Positions 18,583 to 27,724 of a stretch of DNA of 64,000 nt are shown piece by piece. The notes under the pieces are model-generated. The model was not told where the DNA came from and did not search any database. It was given only the letters and a program-made list of their open reading frames with translations. Source of the DNA: G965247265 sp965247265 (GTDB taxonomy: Bacteria; Pseudomonadota; Gammaproteobacteria; UBA4575); the NCBI GenBank assembly GCA_965247265.1, contig OZ252002.1:930001-994000 (forward strand), given 5' to 3'. The position numbers and the translations under genes were made by a program. The number at the start of each line of letters is the position of its first letter. Within the stretch, counting starts at the first letter, position 1.

Positions 18583-19380
18583 ATGAGCGCACAACCACAG
18601 GAAAAAAATATAACGTTAGCAAAAATTCGTGCGATGAAAGAAAGCAATGAAAAGATTGCGTGTCTCACTGCATACGATTCAAGTTTTGCTTCCTTATTAG
18701 ATCAGGCTGGAATGGATATTATTCTGGTAGGTGATTCTCTAGGAATGGTGATTCAAGGCCAAGAAAGTACAGTATCGGTTACAATGGATGACATGATTTA
18801 TCACAGCCAGTGCGTGAGTGCTGCTGTAAAGCATGCATTTGTAATGGCCGATATGCCATTTATGTCATACACCAATGTTGAGCAAGCGCTTTTAAATGCA
18901 ACAGATCTTATCCAGCTTGGCGGAGTACAAATGGTCAAACTCGAGGCATCTGCACGGCAAGTAAGTATTGTTAAAGAGCTGAGTGAATGTGGTATTCCAA
19001 TATGCGCACATCTTGGTTTGCGCCCACAATACATTCATAAATTAGGCGGTTACTCGATGCAGGGTAGTGATGATGCCAGCGCAAAAGAGCTTTCAAATAG
19101 TGCAGAGCATTTGCAAGCTGCAGGAGCAGACATGTTGTTACTAGAATGTATACCTAATGATCTTGCAAAATCTATTTCTAAAAGCTGTTCAATTCCAGTA
19201 ATTGGTATTGGTGCAGGGCCTGATTGTGACGGCCAAATACTTGTGCTGAATGATGTATTAGGCATCACACAAGGGATTACGCCAAAGTTTGCAAAAAATT
19301 TTCTTACAGATGCAGAAGATATTCATTCTGCGATTACGTCCTACAGAAAAGATGTAAAAAATTTGCAATTTCCAAACTAA
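18583..19380 (+). CDS. panB: 3-methyl-2-oxobutanoate hydroxymethyltransferase
   Basis: PanB makes ketopantoate from alpha-ketoisovalerate in pantothenate synthesis. The 265-aa TIM barrel has CLTAYDSSFASLLDQAG, the metal-binding ILVGDSLGMVIQG, MADMPFMSY and ICAHLGLRPQ, all conserved. Followed 26 bp later by panC. No panD is in the window. Confidence 0.96.
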   Translation: MSAQPQEKNITLAKIRAMKESNEKIACLTAYDSSFASLLDQAGMDIILVGDSLGMVIQGQESTVSVTMDDMIYHSQCVSAAVKHAFVMADMPFMSYTNVEQALLNATDLIQLGGVQMVKLEASARQVSIVKELSECGIPICAHLGLRPQYIHKLGGYSMQGSDDASAKELSNSAEHLQAAGADMLLLECIPNDLAKSISKSCSIPVIGIGAGPDCDGQILVLNDVLGITQGITPKFAKNFLTDAEDIHSAITSYRKDVKNLQFPN

Positions 19381-19406
19381 CTTTATAATTAAGTTTTCAA
19401 AAATTT

Positions 19407-20258
19407 ATGCAAACGGTCTCGTCGGTTGCTGTTCTTCATAGGCAAATTTCAGAATGGAAGCAAAACGATGCTAAGATTATTTTTGTACCAACTATGGGGA
19501 ATCTTCACGCAGGCCATCTCGCCCTAGTTGACCATGCAAAAACGTGTTATGGAAAAGTAATTTGTAGTATTTTCGTAAATGCATTGCAGTTTGATCGAGC
19601 AGAGGATTTAAAGGCATATCCAAGAACCATGCAGCAAGATTTGGTCGTACTTCAAAATGCCAATGTTGATGTTGTGTTTGTTCCTGAACATGATGAGATT
19701 TATCCAGAACAAAATAAATTTCTAGAAGAGCTGTCAAAGAATCCATTAAATCAAGAACTATGCGGAAAATTTCGACCTGGATTTTTTGATGGGATTGTAG
19801 AAGTGATTATTCGGCTTTTTAATATTATTGCGCCTGATATTGCCGTGTTTGGAGAAAAGGATTATCAACAGCTCATTATAATTAAGCAATTAGTGACTGA
19901 TCTAAGTCTTCCAATTCAAATACACCAAGTGGCAACAAAACGCGAAGAAGATGGGCTTGCTTATAGCTCAAGAAATTCCTATTTAAATAAAGATGATCGA
20001 AAGTATGCATCAAAATTATTCGAAGAATTAGTAAGGATTAAAAACCTTATCGAGGGAGGGAGAAGGGATTTCGAAACGCTAGAACGTCAGGCGTTTGAGG
20101 TCCTAAAAACAGTTGGATTTCGACCAGACTATATAGCCATTCGTAGCGGCTATAATTTGAGGTCTCCAAGCTATGATACTGATTTTATTGCAATTTTAGG
20201 TGCAGCTTGGTTAGGAGATGCGCGCTTGATAGACAATGTGCTGTTACATCTAGCCTAA
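19407..20258 (+). CDS. panC: Pantothenate synthetase
   Basis: PanC condenses pantoate with beta-alanine using ATP. The HIGH-type motif is in FVPTMGNLHAGHLALVDHA at about 27-45, and FGEKDYQQL and YSSRNSYLN carry the other active-site residues. At 283 aa the length is normal. The Shine-Dalgarno is weak. The beta-alanine source (panD) is not adjacent. Confidence 0.95.
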   Translation: MQTVSSVAVLHRQISEWKQNDAKIIFVPTMGNLHAGHLALVDHAKTCYGKVICSIFVNALQFDRAEDLKAYPRTMQQDLVVLQNANVDVVFVPEHDEIYPEQNKFLEELSKNPLNQELCGKFRPGFFDGIVEVIIRLFNIIAPDIAVFGEKDYQQLIIIKQLVTDLSLPIQIHQVATKREEDGLAYSSRNSYLNKDDRKYASKLFEELVRIKNLIEGGRRDFETLERQAFEVLKTVGFRPDYIAIRSGYNLRSPSYDTDFIAILGAAWLGDARLIDNVLLHLA

Positions 20259-20309
20259 TTCAGTATACTTTATGCAAAAGAAGTTGGTGTTTTATTCAAG
20301 GAGATAAAT

Positions 20310-20438
20310 ATGTGGGTCCTGATTGTAATCTGTTTTGTTTTGACGTTTATTATTGCAGTTGCAGCGCAGCTGAGCGTTTTTGGTTTAAAGGTTACGCAAC
20401 TTGTAACATTTAAACGTGTTTCAGATGGCTCTTCCTAA
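20310..20438 (+). CDS. Small single-span membrane protein (42 aa)
   Basis: Read by hand: MWVLIVICFVLTFIIAVAAQ followed by a short basic tail (LKVTQLVTFKRVSDGSS). This is one transmembrane helix with a positively charged, probably cytoplasmic C-terminus. A near-perfect Shine-Dalgarno (AAGGAGATAA) sits at the right distance, and a rho-independent terminator follows. No family is recognised. The strong translation signal and its own terminator make it a convincing small gene. Confidence 0.65.
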   Translation: MWVLIVICFVLTFIIAVAAQLSVFGLKVTQLVTFKRVSDGSS

Positions 20439-20462
20439 TATCAAAACAAATTCTTAAATATA

Positions 20463-20490
20463 GGGCGCTAACTTAGCGCCCTTATTTTTT
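20463..20490 (+). terminator. Rho-independent terminator after the panC / small-protein unit
   Basis: GGGCGCT and AGCGCCC arms around an AACTT loop, followed by TTATTTTTT, 25 bp after the 42-aa ORF. Confidence 0.92.
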
Positions 20491-20518
20491 GTGTAAATGC
20501 TTTTTGTGGTAGTAGAAC

Positions 20519-22096
20519 ATGCGTAAGCCACTTTCTAAATTAGATTCATATCATGCATTGCGATCCCATATGCTTGAAGTTGAACAACAGTCTTTGCGTG
20601 ACATGTTTGCGCAAGATTCAAAACGATTTGATTCGTTTTCCTTGCAGTATGAGTCCATTCTTATAGATTATTCAAAAAATCGCGTTACTTATGAAACGAT
20701 TAATAAACTAATTTCTTTGTTTGATGAGTGTGATGTTGCGGCTTGGCGAGAGAAAATGTTTTCTGGGGAAACTATAAATTCAACAGAAAGTCGTGCTGTG
20801 CAACATACGGCATTACGAGATTTAAGTAATTCAAAATCTGAATTGGCAAAAGAACAATTTTATGTACTTCAACAAATAGAATTATTTGTTAGTGAGATTT
20901 GCGCGAGTGGCGTTAAGGATGTCGTGAACATTGGTATTGGCGGTTCGCATTTAGGGCCAATGTTAGTGTGTGATGCGTTATGTGACTTTTCTGACAATGA
21001 AATAAATGTGCATTTTGTTGCCAATGTGGATGCAACAGAAATTAATCGTGTATTAAAAAAATTAAACCCTGCAAGTACTCTTTTTATTGTTACATCTAAA
21101 AGTTTCACAACGCAAGAAACGCTAACAAATGCAAACAGCGCTAAAAGCTGGGTGTTGAGAGACCCTAAACTTAAAAACAGTTTAGCAGATCACTTCGTAG
21201 CAGTTTCTGCAAATATTGAGAAAGCAGTTGCGTTTGGAATTCAAAAGGAAAAAGTGTTTCCAATGTGGGATGAAATAGGGGGGCGTTTTTCATTGTGGTC
21301 TTCAGTTGGATTATCGATTGCCCTTTATTTGGGTATGCCTGCCTTCAGGAAGCTGTTAGAAGGCGCACACGCAATGGATGAACATTTTAAGAATTCTGCA
21401 GCGAATGAGAATATACCAGTACTGCTTGCACTGTTAGACATTTGGAATCAGCATTTTTTGAACGCATCTACCCACGCTGTGTTGCCCTATGATGTGCGGT
21501 TGAATTATCTACCGGCATACTTGCAACAGCTGGTAATGGAGAGCAATGGGAAATATGTGGATCGAGATGGTAATAAACTGGATGTGCCGAGTTCGCAAGT
21601 TTTATTTGGTGATGTAGGTACGAATGCGCAGCACAGCTTTTTTCAGTTATTGCATCAAGGCACGCATACGATAAGTTGTGATTTTATAGGTGTGGTTAAT
21701 CCTGGTCACGACAATCAAAAGCAACATGATATGTTACTCGCCAATATGATTGGACAAACTCAGGCATTGATGGTTGGACAGACAGAAGAAGAAGCGATAG
21801 CGCAAGGTGAACAATTATTTTCAGCACATAAAATATTTCCAGGAAGTCGTGTCAGTAACACGATATTGTTAACAGAGCTTACACCGTATAGTCTTGGCAT
21901 GTTGCTCGCAATCTATGAGCATAGAGTATTTGTTCAGGGTGCGATATTGAATATAAACTCTTTCGATCAAATGGGGGTTGAGCTTGGTAAGCGACTCGCA
22001 AATAAAATACTAGATAAAATGCAAGATAGTGAGCCTGTTAAAAATCTGGACTCTTCTACAAATGCGCTGATAAACTTTTGCAAAAGCGGCCAATAA
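20519..22096 (+). CDS. pgi: Glucose-6-phosphate isomerase
   Basis: Pgi interconverts glucose-6-phosphate and fructose-6-phosphate. Landmarks in the 525-aa product: NIGIGGSHLGPMLVCDAL, FIVTSKSFTTQETLTNA, WDEIGGRFSLWSSVGL, the catalytic-region LLHQGTHTISCDFIG and the C-terminal INSFDQMGVELGK. It is slightly shorter than the E. coli protein (549 aa). Its stop abuts the convergent queG stop with no gap. Confidence 0.96.
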   Translation: MRKPLSKLDSYHALRSHMLEVEQQSLRDMFAQDSKRFDSFSLQYESILIDYSKNRVTYETINKLISLFDECDVAAWREKMFSGETINSTESRAVQHTALRDLSNSKSELAKEQFYVLQQIELFVSEICASGVKDVVNIGIGGSHLGPMLVCDALCDFSDNEINVHFVANVDATEINRVLKKLNPASTLFIVTSKSFTTQETLTNANSAKSWVLRDPKLKNSLADHFVAVSANIEKAVAFGIQKEKVFPMWDEIGGRFSLWSSVGLSIALYLGMPAFRKLLEGAHAMDEHFKNSAANENIPVLLALLDIWNQHFLNASTHAVLPYDVRLNYLPAYLQQLVMESNGKYVDRDGNKLDVPSSQVLFGDVGTNAQHSFFQLLHQGTHTISCDFIGVVNPGHDNQKQHDMLLANMIGQTQALMVGQTEEEAIAQGEQLFSAHKIFPGSRVSNTILLTELTPYSLGMLLAIYEHRVFVQGAILNINSFDQMGVELGKRLANKILDKMQDSEPVKNLDSSTNALINFCKSGQ

Positions 22097-23164
22097 TTAA
22101 TTAAGTGCTGTATGTTGTGCTAGTGCCCAATCAACATGTTCACGCACCATAGGACTCGCATGATTTAGTTTCTCTTTTAATGCATTAATGATTGCATCTT
22201 GTTTAGGGGCATTGCCAAGTGCAACTGCAATGTTTCGAAGCCAACATTCGTAGCTAATTCTTCTTATTGCCGAACCCTCGGTATTTTTTAAAAACTCTTT
22301 TTCAGTCCAAGCAAATAATTCGATGAGTTCAGGTGCATCTAAATTATTTCGTACCGCAAAGTCAGCCAGTTCGCTTTTTTCCTCAAACCGATTCCAAGGA
22401 CAATACAATTGGCAATCATCACATCCATAAATTCGGTTACCCATTGCTTTTCTAAATTCTATAGGTATAGATTGTTTTAATTCAATAGTGTGATAGGAAA
22501 TACAGCGCCTGGCATCCAATTTGTACGGGCCAATAATGGCTTGCGTAGGGCAGACATCCATGCACATCGTGCATGTTCCGCAATGGTTCTTAACCGATTT
22601 GTCTATGGGTAAGGGTAAATCTGTATACAACTCACCTAAAAAAAACCACGAGCCACTTTCTTGATTAATTAAATTTGTGTGTTTTCCAATCCATCCCAAA
22701 CCTGCTTTTTCTGCTAATGCTTTTTCAAGCACGGGCGCGCTATCGACAAAAGCTCGGTATCCAAATGGGCCTACTTTCTCTTCAATACGTGCCGCGAGTT
22801 TTTGCAAACGCTTGCGAATAACTTTGTGGTAGTCGCGACCTAGTGCATAGCGCGATATATAAGCTTGGTTTTTATTATTAAGTACATCTTTTTCATTAAT
22901 TGCATTAGGCGTTTGATAGTTAATACGCGTTGATATTATACGTAATGTTCCAGGAATTAAATTATTTGGTTGTGAGCGTTTTGTTCCGTGTTTGCTCATG
23001 TAAGCCATTTCGCCATGGTATCCAGCAGCTAACCAATTCATTAGATGCACTTCGTGAGTATCCAGATTTGTGTCAGTGATGCCCACCCCATCAAATCCTA
23101 GCTCATTTCCCCAGATTTTGATTTGCTCAGCCAACTTTTCAAGGTCTGTAATGGATTGATTCAT
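22097..23164 (-). CDS. queG: Epoxyqueuosine reductase QueG
   Basis: QueG reduces epoxyqueuosine to queuosine in tRNA with cobalamin and two 4Fe-4S clusters. Both ferredoxin motifs are intact: CGTCTMCMDVCPTQAI at about 195-210 and CDDCQLYCPWNRF near 248. A C-terminal HEAT-like segment follows. At 355 aa the length is normal. It is divergent from nnr, as in the E. coli yjeS-yjeF arrangement. Confidence 0.95.
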   Translation of the reverse strand: MNQSITDLEKLAEQIKIWGNELGFDGVGITDTNLDTHEVHLMNWLAAGYHGEMAYMSKHGTKRSQPNNLIPGTLRIISTRINYQTPNAINEKDVLNNKNQAYISRYALGRDYHKVIRKRLQKLAARIEEKVGPFGYRAFVDSAPVLEKALAEKAGLGWIGKHTNLINQESGSWFFLGELYTDLPLPIDKSVKNHCGTCTMCMDVCPTQAIIGPYKLDARRCISYHTIELKQSIPIEFRKAMGNRIYGCDDCQLYCPWNRFEEKSELADFAVRNNLDAPELIELFAWTEKEFLKNTEGSAIRRISYECWLRNIAVALGNAPKQDAIINALKEKLNHASPMVREHVDWALAQHTALN

Positions 23165-23223
23165 TTATTACGCTACTTACTTGGCAGTGATTACTATGCT
23201 GTTGTTTTTTGTATAATTCAATT

Positions 23224-24708
23224 ATGAACGTAATACCCAATGATATTTATTTAGCAGACCAAGTACGTGAACTGGACCGTATTGCAATTGAAGATCTGAA
23301 AGTACCAGGTTTTGCATTGATGCAGCGCGCAGGAACCGCAGCCTTTGAAGCTATTCGGAAAAATTGGCCTGATGCGCATTATATTATCGTATTGGCCGGG
23401 GCAGGCAATAATGGCGGTGATGGCTACATTGTTGCGAATTTAGCTTTATACGCAAAATTGTCAGTGTCTGTAATTCAAGTGGGTGACCATTCAAAATTGC
23501 GAGGGGATGCAAAAATAGCACACGATGAATTTGTCAAAAATGGCGGTCAATGCGTCCAATTTAATGAAACCTCATTGCCAAATTGCGATGTCATTGTTGA
23601 TGCATTACTTGGAACAGGGTTGAGTTGTGCCGTAAAACATCCATTTAATATTGCCATTGAGCTAATAAATAAACATCAGGCTCATGTTTTAAGTGCGGAT
23701 ATTGCATCTGGCTTAGATGCTGATTTTGGCATTGCTTTGGGTAAAGCAGTTATTGCTGATATAACAGTATCGTTTGTTGGTATGAAGTTAGGGATATTAA
23801 CTTCTGCAGGTCGTCAGCATTCTGGTAAAGTCAATTTTGATAATTTGCAAGTACCGGATCAAGCCTATCAAACTATGTCGCCCGCATGTCTAAAAATTAA
23901 TATAAGTGAGCTCCATTCATACCTTGGAGTGCGTGCAGCAGATGCCCACAAAGGCAATTTTGGCCATGTACTAACAATCGGCGGTAATGAAGGTATGGCA
24001 GGCTCAGTAATGTTAAGTGCAGAAGCGTCGGCAAGAACAGGGAGCGGTTTAGTTTCTGTTGCAACAATTAAACAGCATGTTGATATCGGAATTAATTCAT
24101 GCCGAGAAATTATGGTTCATGGGGTAGAGGATGCTGAGCAATTGCAACCTTTGCTAGTTAGGGCAACGGTCATTGCAATTGGTCCTGGTTTTGGAAATAA
24201 TATCTGGTCGAAAAATATTTTAGCAAAGGTGTTGGAGGCAAAATTGCCAATGGTTATAGATGCAGACGCGCTTAATCTACTTGCTGCTGAACCTGTAAAT
24301 AAGAACTCATGGATTTTAACACCGCATCCTGGTGAAGCTGCACGATTATTGAATAAAACAACAAAAGAAATTCAAAATAATCGCCTTGAAGCTGTGCGAG
24401 CAATTCAAAAAAAATACGGTGGAGTGTGTGTATTAAAAGGAAGTGGAACCTTGGTAGCGAGTGCAAATGAAATCTCGATTTGTACATCAGGTAATCCTGG
24501 AATGGCATCTGGTGGAATGGGTGATGTATTAACAGGCATCATTGCAGGGTTGCTTGCGCAAAATTTAACTATTTACGATGCAGCGCGATTTGGTGTGGAA
24601 CTGCATGCGCATAGTGCAGATTTAGCAAAAGCGGACGGTATGCGCGGAATGATGGCAAGTGATTTGTTTGAATTCTTACGAAAACTTGTAAACGACACAT
24701 GCACTTAG
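23224..24708 (+). CDS. nnr: Bifunctional NAD(P)H-hydrate epimerase/dehydratase
   Basis: Nnr repairs hydrated NADH and NADPH. The N-terminal YjeF_N epimerase domain (about 1-215) includes AGAGNNGGDGYIVA, and the C-terminal ADP-dependent dehydratase (about 225-494) includes GNPGMASGGMGDVLTGIIAG. The frame opens with TTG at 23209, but MNVIPNDIYLADQVRELD looks like the true start (ATG 23224). A TATAAT at 23212-23217 lies 6 bp before this ATG and no Shine-Dalgarno is visible, so a leaderless message is possible. It overlaps tsaE by 10 bp. Confidence 0.93.
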   Translation: MNVIPNDIYLADQVRELDRIAIEDLKVPGFALMQRAGTAAFEAIRKNWPDAHYIIVLAGAGNNGGDGYIVANLALYAKLSVSVIQVGDHSKLRGDAKIAHDEFVKNGGQCVQFNETSLPNCDVIVDALLGTGLSCAVKHPFNIAIELINKHQAHVLSADIASGLDADFGIALGKAVIADITVSFVGMKLGILTSAGRQHSGKVNFDNLQVPDQAYQTMSPACLKINISELHSYLGVRAADAHKGNFGHVLTIGGNEGMAGSVMLSAEASARTGSGLVSVATIKQHVDIGINSCREIMVHGVEDAEQLQPLLVRATVIAIGPGFGNNIWSKNILAKVLEAKLPMVIDADALNLLAAEPVNKNSWILTPHPGEAARLLNKTTKEIQNNRLEAVRAIQKKYGGVCVLKGSGTLVASANEISICTSGNPGMASGGMGDVLTGIIAGLLAQNLTIYDAARFGVELHAHSADLAKADGMRGMMASDLFEFLRKLVNDTCT

Positions 24709-25142
24709 TAGATGATGCATCCACCCAAGCAATTGGTAAGAGGGTGGCGAAGAATTGTGAGCCGCCGTTAATAATATATTTAAGTGGTGAACTCGGTGCA
24801 GGCAAAACAACGTTTGCGCGGGGTTTTCTGCGTGCACTTGGCCATGATGAAATCGTAAAAAGCCCGACATTCTCGCTAGTTGAAACCTATCAATTAGAAA
24901 ATCTCACAATTTATCATTTTGATCTATATCGATTGAATGATCCCGCTGAGCTTGAATTTACAGGCATTCGAGATCTATCTGCAGAAGCTGAAGCAATTTG
25001 TTTAATTGAATGGCCAAATCGGGGCGGAAGCGATACGCCGCCTCCTGATCTAATAATTAACTTTGAGCACTCAGGCAACCATCGAGATTTAGAATTCAGC
25101 TCTAAATCCACAAAAGGTCAATTGATTATTGACAATTTTTGA
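24699..25142 (+). CDS. tsaE: tRNA threonylcarbamoyladenosine biosynthesis ATPase TsaE
   Basis: TsaE is the ATPase of the t6A complex with TsaB and TsaD. The Walker A is SGELGAGKTTFARG at about 30-43, followed by SPTFSLVETY and a conserved YHFDLYRL. 147 aa, normal length. The start lies within the last codons of nnr, giving the conserved nnr-tsaE-amidase order. Confidence 0.94.
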   Translation: MHLVDDASTQAIGKRVAKNCEPPLIIYLSGELGAGKTTFARGFLRALGHDEIVKSPTFSLVETYQLENLTIYHFDLYRLNDPAELEFTGIRDLSAEAEAICLIEWPNRGGSDTPPPDLIINFEHSGNHRDLEFSSKSTKGQLIIDNF

Positions 25143-25261
25143 GAATAGGCTCTAATAAGTACCCCTAGATCATTAGTTTTATTAGAGTTATTGCTTGAAT
25201 TTTTATTCAAATTTGGCACACTTTCTATATGGTTTCACGGTCAAAGGTATTGCATTGACCA

Positions 25262-26650
25262 ATGCTGAATTTAAACAATAATTTAATTTTCACAATTTTT
25301 GCCTCACACATGTGTTGTGTGGGCATGTGTGTGAAAGTAATTCGTTTTGTTTACCTGTTTTTGTTTATTTGTCTACCAATTCTTGCTTCTGCAGAAATTT
25401 CAAAAGTTAAAGATCTAAGAGTTGCTGATCGACAAAGTAACACGCGTGTAGTTTTTGATTTATCTTCTGCTGCAAGTCACAACATTTTTGTATTGAAAAA
25501 TCCGGATAGAGTTGTACTTGATATTCAAAACTGCAATGCAAATGGCAAACTTTCTTCACCAAAAGTTGCAGGTACTTTGTTAAAAGGGATGCGATATGCT
25601 CAAAAGTCTGAAGACCAACTTAGAGTAGTTTTTGATTTAAACTCGCGTGTCACTCCACAAAGTTTTTTGCTCCCGCCATCTGCAGAAAAGGATTATCGAC
25701 TAGTTATAGATTTTGCTTCTGTAGACCATGCGGATTCAGCCAAGCCAGTTATCGAAGTAAAAGATATACCTTTAAGTTATCGCGATGTCGTTATAGCTAT
25801 TGATGCAGGACATGGTGGTAAGGATCCTGGTGCTATTGGCAAAAAAGGCACACGTGAAAAAAACATTGTACTTTCAATTTCAAAACGGCTTAAAAGCCTA
25901 ATTGATAAGGAAAAAGGGATGAGAGCTGTTTTAATTCGTGGCCACGATACATTTGTCCCATTGAGAGGAAGAATTAAAAAAGCAAGTAGCAACCATGCAG
26001 ATGTATTCATTTCAATTCATGCAGACGCAGCGGTTAATCGTCGTGCACGCGGATCATCGGTTTATGTTTTATCAGAACATGGCGCAACGAGTGAGGCAGC
26101 ACGCATTTTGGCAAAACGTGAAAACGAAGTTGATAAAATAGGCGGGATAAGTCTTGAAGATAAAGACGCGGTATTGAAGTCAGTATTGGTTGATTTGTCT
26201 CAAACTGCGACAATTGATGCTAGTGTTGATTTAGCCCAAGATATTCTCAGCGAGCTCAGTAAAATTGGAAACGTTTCGCGTAGACAAGTAGAGCAAGCTG
26301 GTTTTGCAGTGTTAAAGTCAGCTGATATACCATCTGTATTAGTTGAGACTGCTTTTATTTCAAACGCGCAGGAAGAACAACGCTTAAAAAGTGGAAAACA
26401 CCAACAAGCCTTGGCGCAGGCTATTTTAAGAGGCGTACGACACTATCTTTCAGACCACGCGCCAAGTGATGCATTATTGGCTAATTTGGGGCGCACCAGC
26501 ACGCATACCATACGTAGAGGTGATACACTTTCAGGAATTGCGAACCGATATCAAGTCAGTGTGATTGATTTAAGAAAAGTAAATGCACTTAAGTCAGATA
26601 ATATTCGAGTTGGTCAAGTATTAACGATTCCTCCCTCAACTGGAACTTAA
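25262..26650 (+). CDS. amiB: N-acetylmuramoyl-L-alanine amidase (AMIN + Amidase_3 + LysM)
   Basis: A periplasmic cell-wall amidase acting in septum splitting. A hydrophobic signal segment (IRFVYLFLFICLPILASA) leads into an AMIN domain. The Amidase_3 zinc domain follows, with IDAGHGGKDPGAIGKKGTREK, SIHADA and VLVETAFISN, and then one C-terminal LysM (HTIRRGDTLSGIANRYQVS). The start is uncertain: ATG 25262 gives a long pre-signal stretch, while ATG 25325 gives a more ordinary signal peptide. Gene context (tsaE before, mutL after) matches amiB/amiC of other gammaproteobacteria. Confidence 0.88.
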   Translation: MLNLNNNLIFTIFASHMCCVGMCVKVIRFVYLFLFICLPILASAEISKVKDLRVADRQSNTRVVFDLSSAASHNIFVLKNPDRVVLDIQNCNANGKLSSPKVAGTLLKGMRYAQKSEDQLRVVFDLNSRVTPQSFLLPPSAEKDYRLVIDFASVDHADSAKPVIEVKDIPLSYRDVVIAIDAGHGGKDPGAIGKKGTREKNIVLSISKRLKSLIDKEKGMRAVLIRGHDTFVPLRGRIKKASSNHADVFISIHADAAVNRRARGSSVYVLSEHGATSEAARILAKRENEVDKIGGISLEDKDAVLKSVLVDLSQTATIDASVDLAQDILSELSKIGNVSRRQVEQAGFAVLKSADIPSVLVETAFISNAQEEQRLKSGKHQQALAQAILRGVRHYLSDHAPSDALLANLGRTSTHTIRRGDTLSGIANRYQVSVIDLRKVNALKSDNIRVGQVLTIPPSTGT

Positions 26651-26678
26651 GCAAACAGTATTTTAATAGTTTGAGATT

Positions 26679-27707
26679 TTAACTTAGTAATTTCGAATTT
26701 TGGTCTTTTTGCCACCATGCAAAGAATAATTTATCTACAGTCATTTGCACGCTAGTCGCTATTCGCTCACTTATAGTTTTTGGCACGGTATATGTGATTT
26801 CGTATATATCTGCATCATTACTCGCGTCAAGTAAATAGTCATCACTGGTAATTAACTCGTCGACCAAGTTAAGTAATATGGCGCGGCTACCAAGCCAATG
26901 TTCACCCGTCGCAATTTTGTCGATCTCTAATATGGGTCTGTTTTCTTTAACAAATTCTTTAAAGAGTATATGTGTATCTTCAAGTTGCTCGTTGAATTGT
27001 TCGCGATCTTCCGCTGTATTTTTGCCAAACATAGTAATTGTACGTTTTAAATCGCCGGCCTTCATTACTTCATAATCAATGCCATGTTTATCTAGCATGC
27101 GATTAAAATTAGGAAGTTGGGCTAGTACACCTATTGAGCCAAGAATCGCAAAAGGCGCAGCAATAATTTTGTCGGCAACACATGCCATCATGTAACCTCC
27201 ACTCGCAGCAACTTTATCTACCGCAACAGTAAGTGGGATACCTTTTTGTTTAATACGCAAGAGTTGAGATGCAGCAAAACCATGCTCATGCACCATGCCG
27301 CCTGCATTTTCCAAACAAACTACAACTTCGTCATTTTCTGTTGCAATAGTAATGATTGCTGTAATTTCTTTTCGTAGATGTCGTACTGCAGAGGCTTTTA
27401 TATTACCAAGAAAATTTAAAACGAAAATACGTTTACGGTCTTTATCGCTGAGCGCTTTCTTTTTTTGTTTTGCTTCTTGTTTATTGTACTTTTTTACTTT
27501 CTTTAATTCTTTTTTTGATAAAATTGAAAAGTGTAAAGTATTAGACATAGTCTTATACTTTTTATTTAGATGTGTAACTTCAAAATGATCAATTGCGCGA
27601 GATTTTTTTGAGAATGAAAACAGCATCATCAATACAGCCCAAATAACGATTAAAATGGTAAGTGATTTTGCAAAAAACAAACCATATTCCGAAATAAATT
27701 CAGTCAT
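26679..27707 (-). CDS. sohB: Inner-membrane S49 peptidase SohB
   Basis: A SohB/SppA-family serine protease anchored in the inner membrane. An N-terminal transmembrane helix (about 10-30) and a basic coil precede the S49 domain. The catalytic serine is in DKVAASGGYMMACVADKI, and a conserved lysine lies in KAGDLKRTITMFG. At 342 aa it matches SohB. It is convergent with the amidase and upstream-adjacent to the RibD-like gene on the same strand (17 bp apart). Confidence 0.88.
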   Translation of the reverse strand: MTEFISEYGLFFAKSLTILIVIWAVLMMLFSFSKKSRAIDHFEVTHLNKKYKTMSNTLHFSILSKKELKKVKKYNKQEAKQKKKALSDKDRKRIFVLNFLGNIKASAVRHLRKEITAIITIATENDEVVVCLENAGGMVHEHGFAASQLLRIKQKGIPLTVAVDKVAASGGYMMACVADKIIAAPFAILGSIGVLAQLPNFNRMLDKHGIDYEVMKAGDLKRTITMFGKNTAEDREQFNEQLEDTHILFKEFVKENRPILEIDKIATGEHWLGSRAILLNLVDELITSDDYLLDASNDADIYEITYTVPKTISERIATSVQMTVDKLFFAWWQKDQNSKLLS

Positions 27708-27724
27708 ATCTATACAATCCCATT

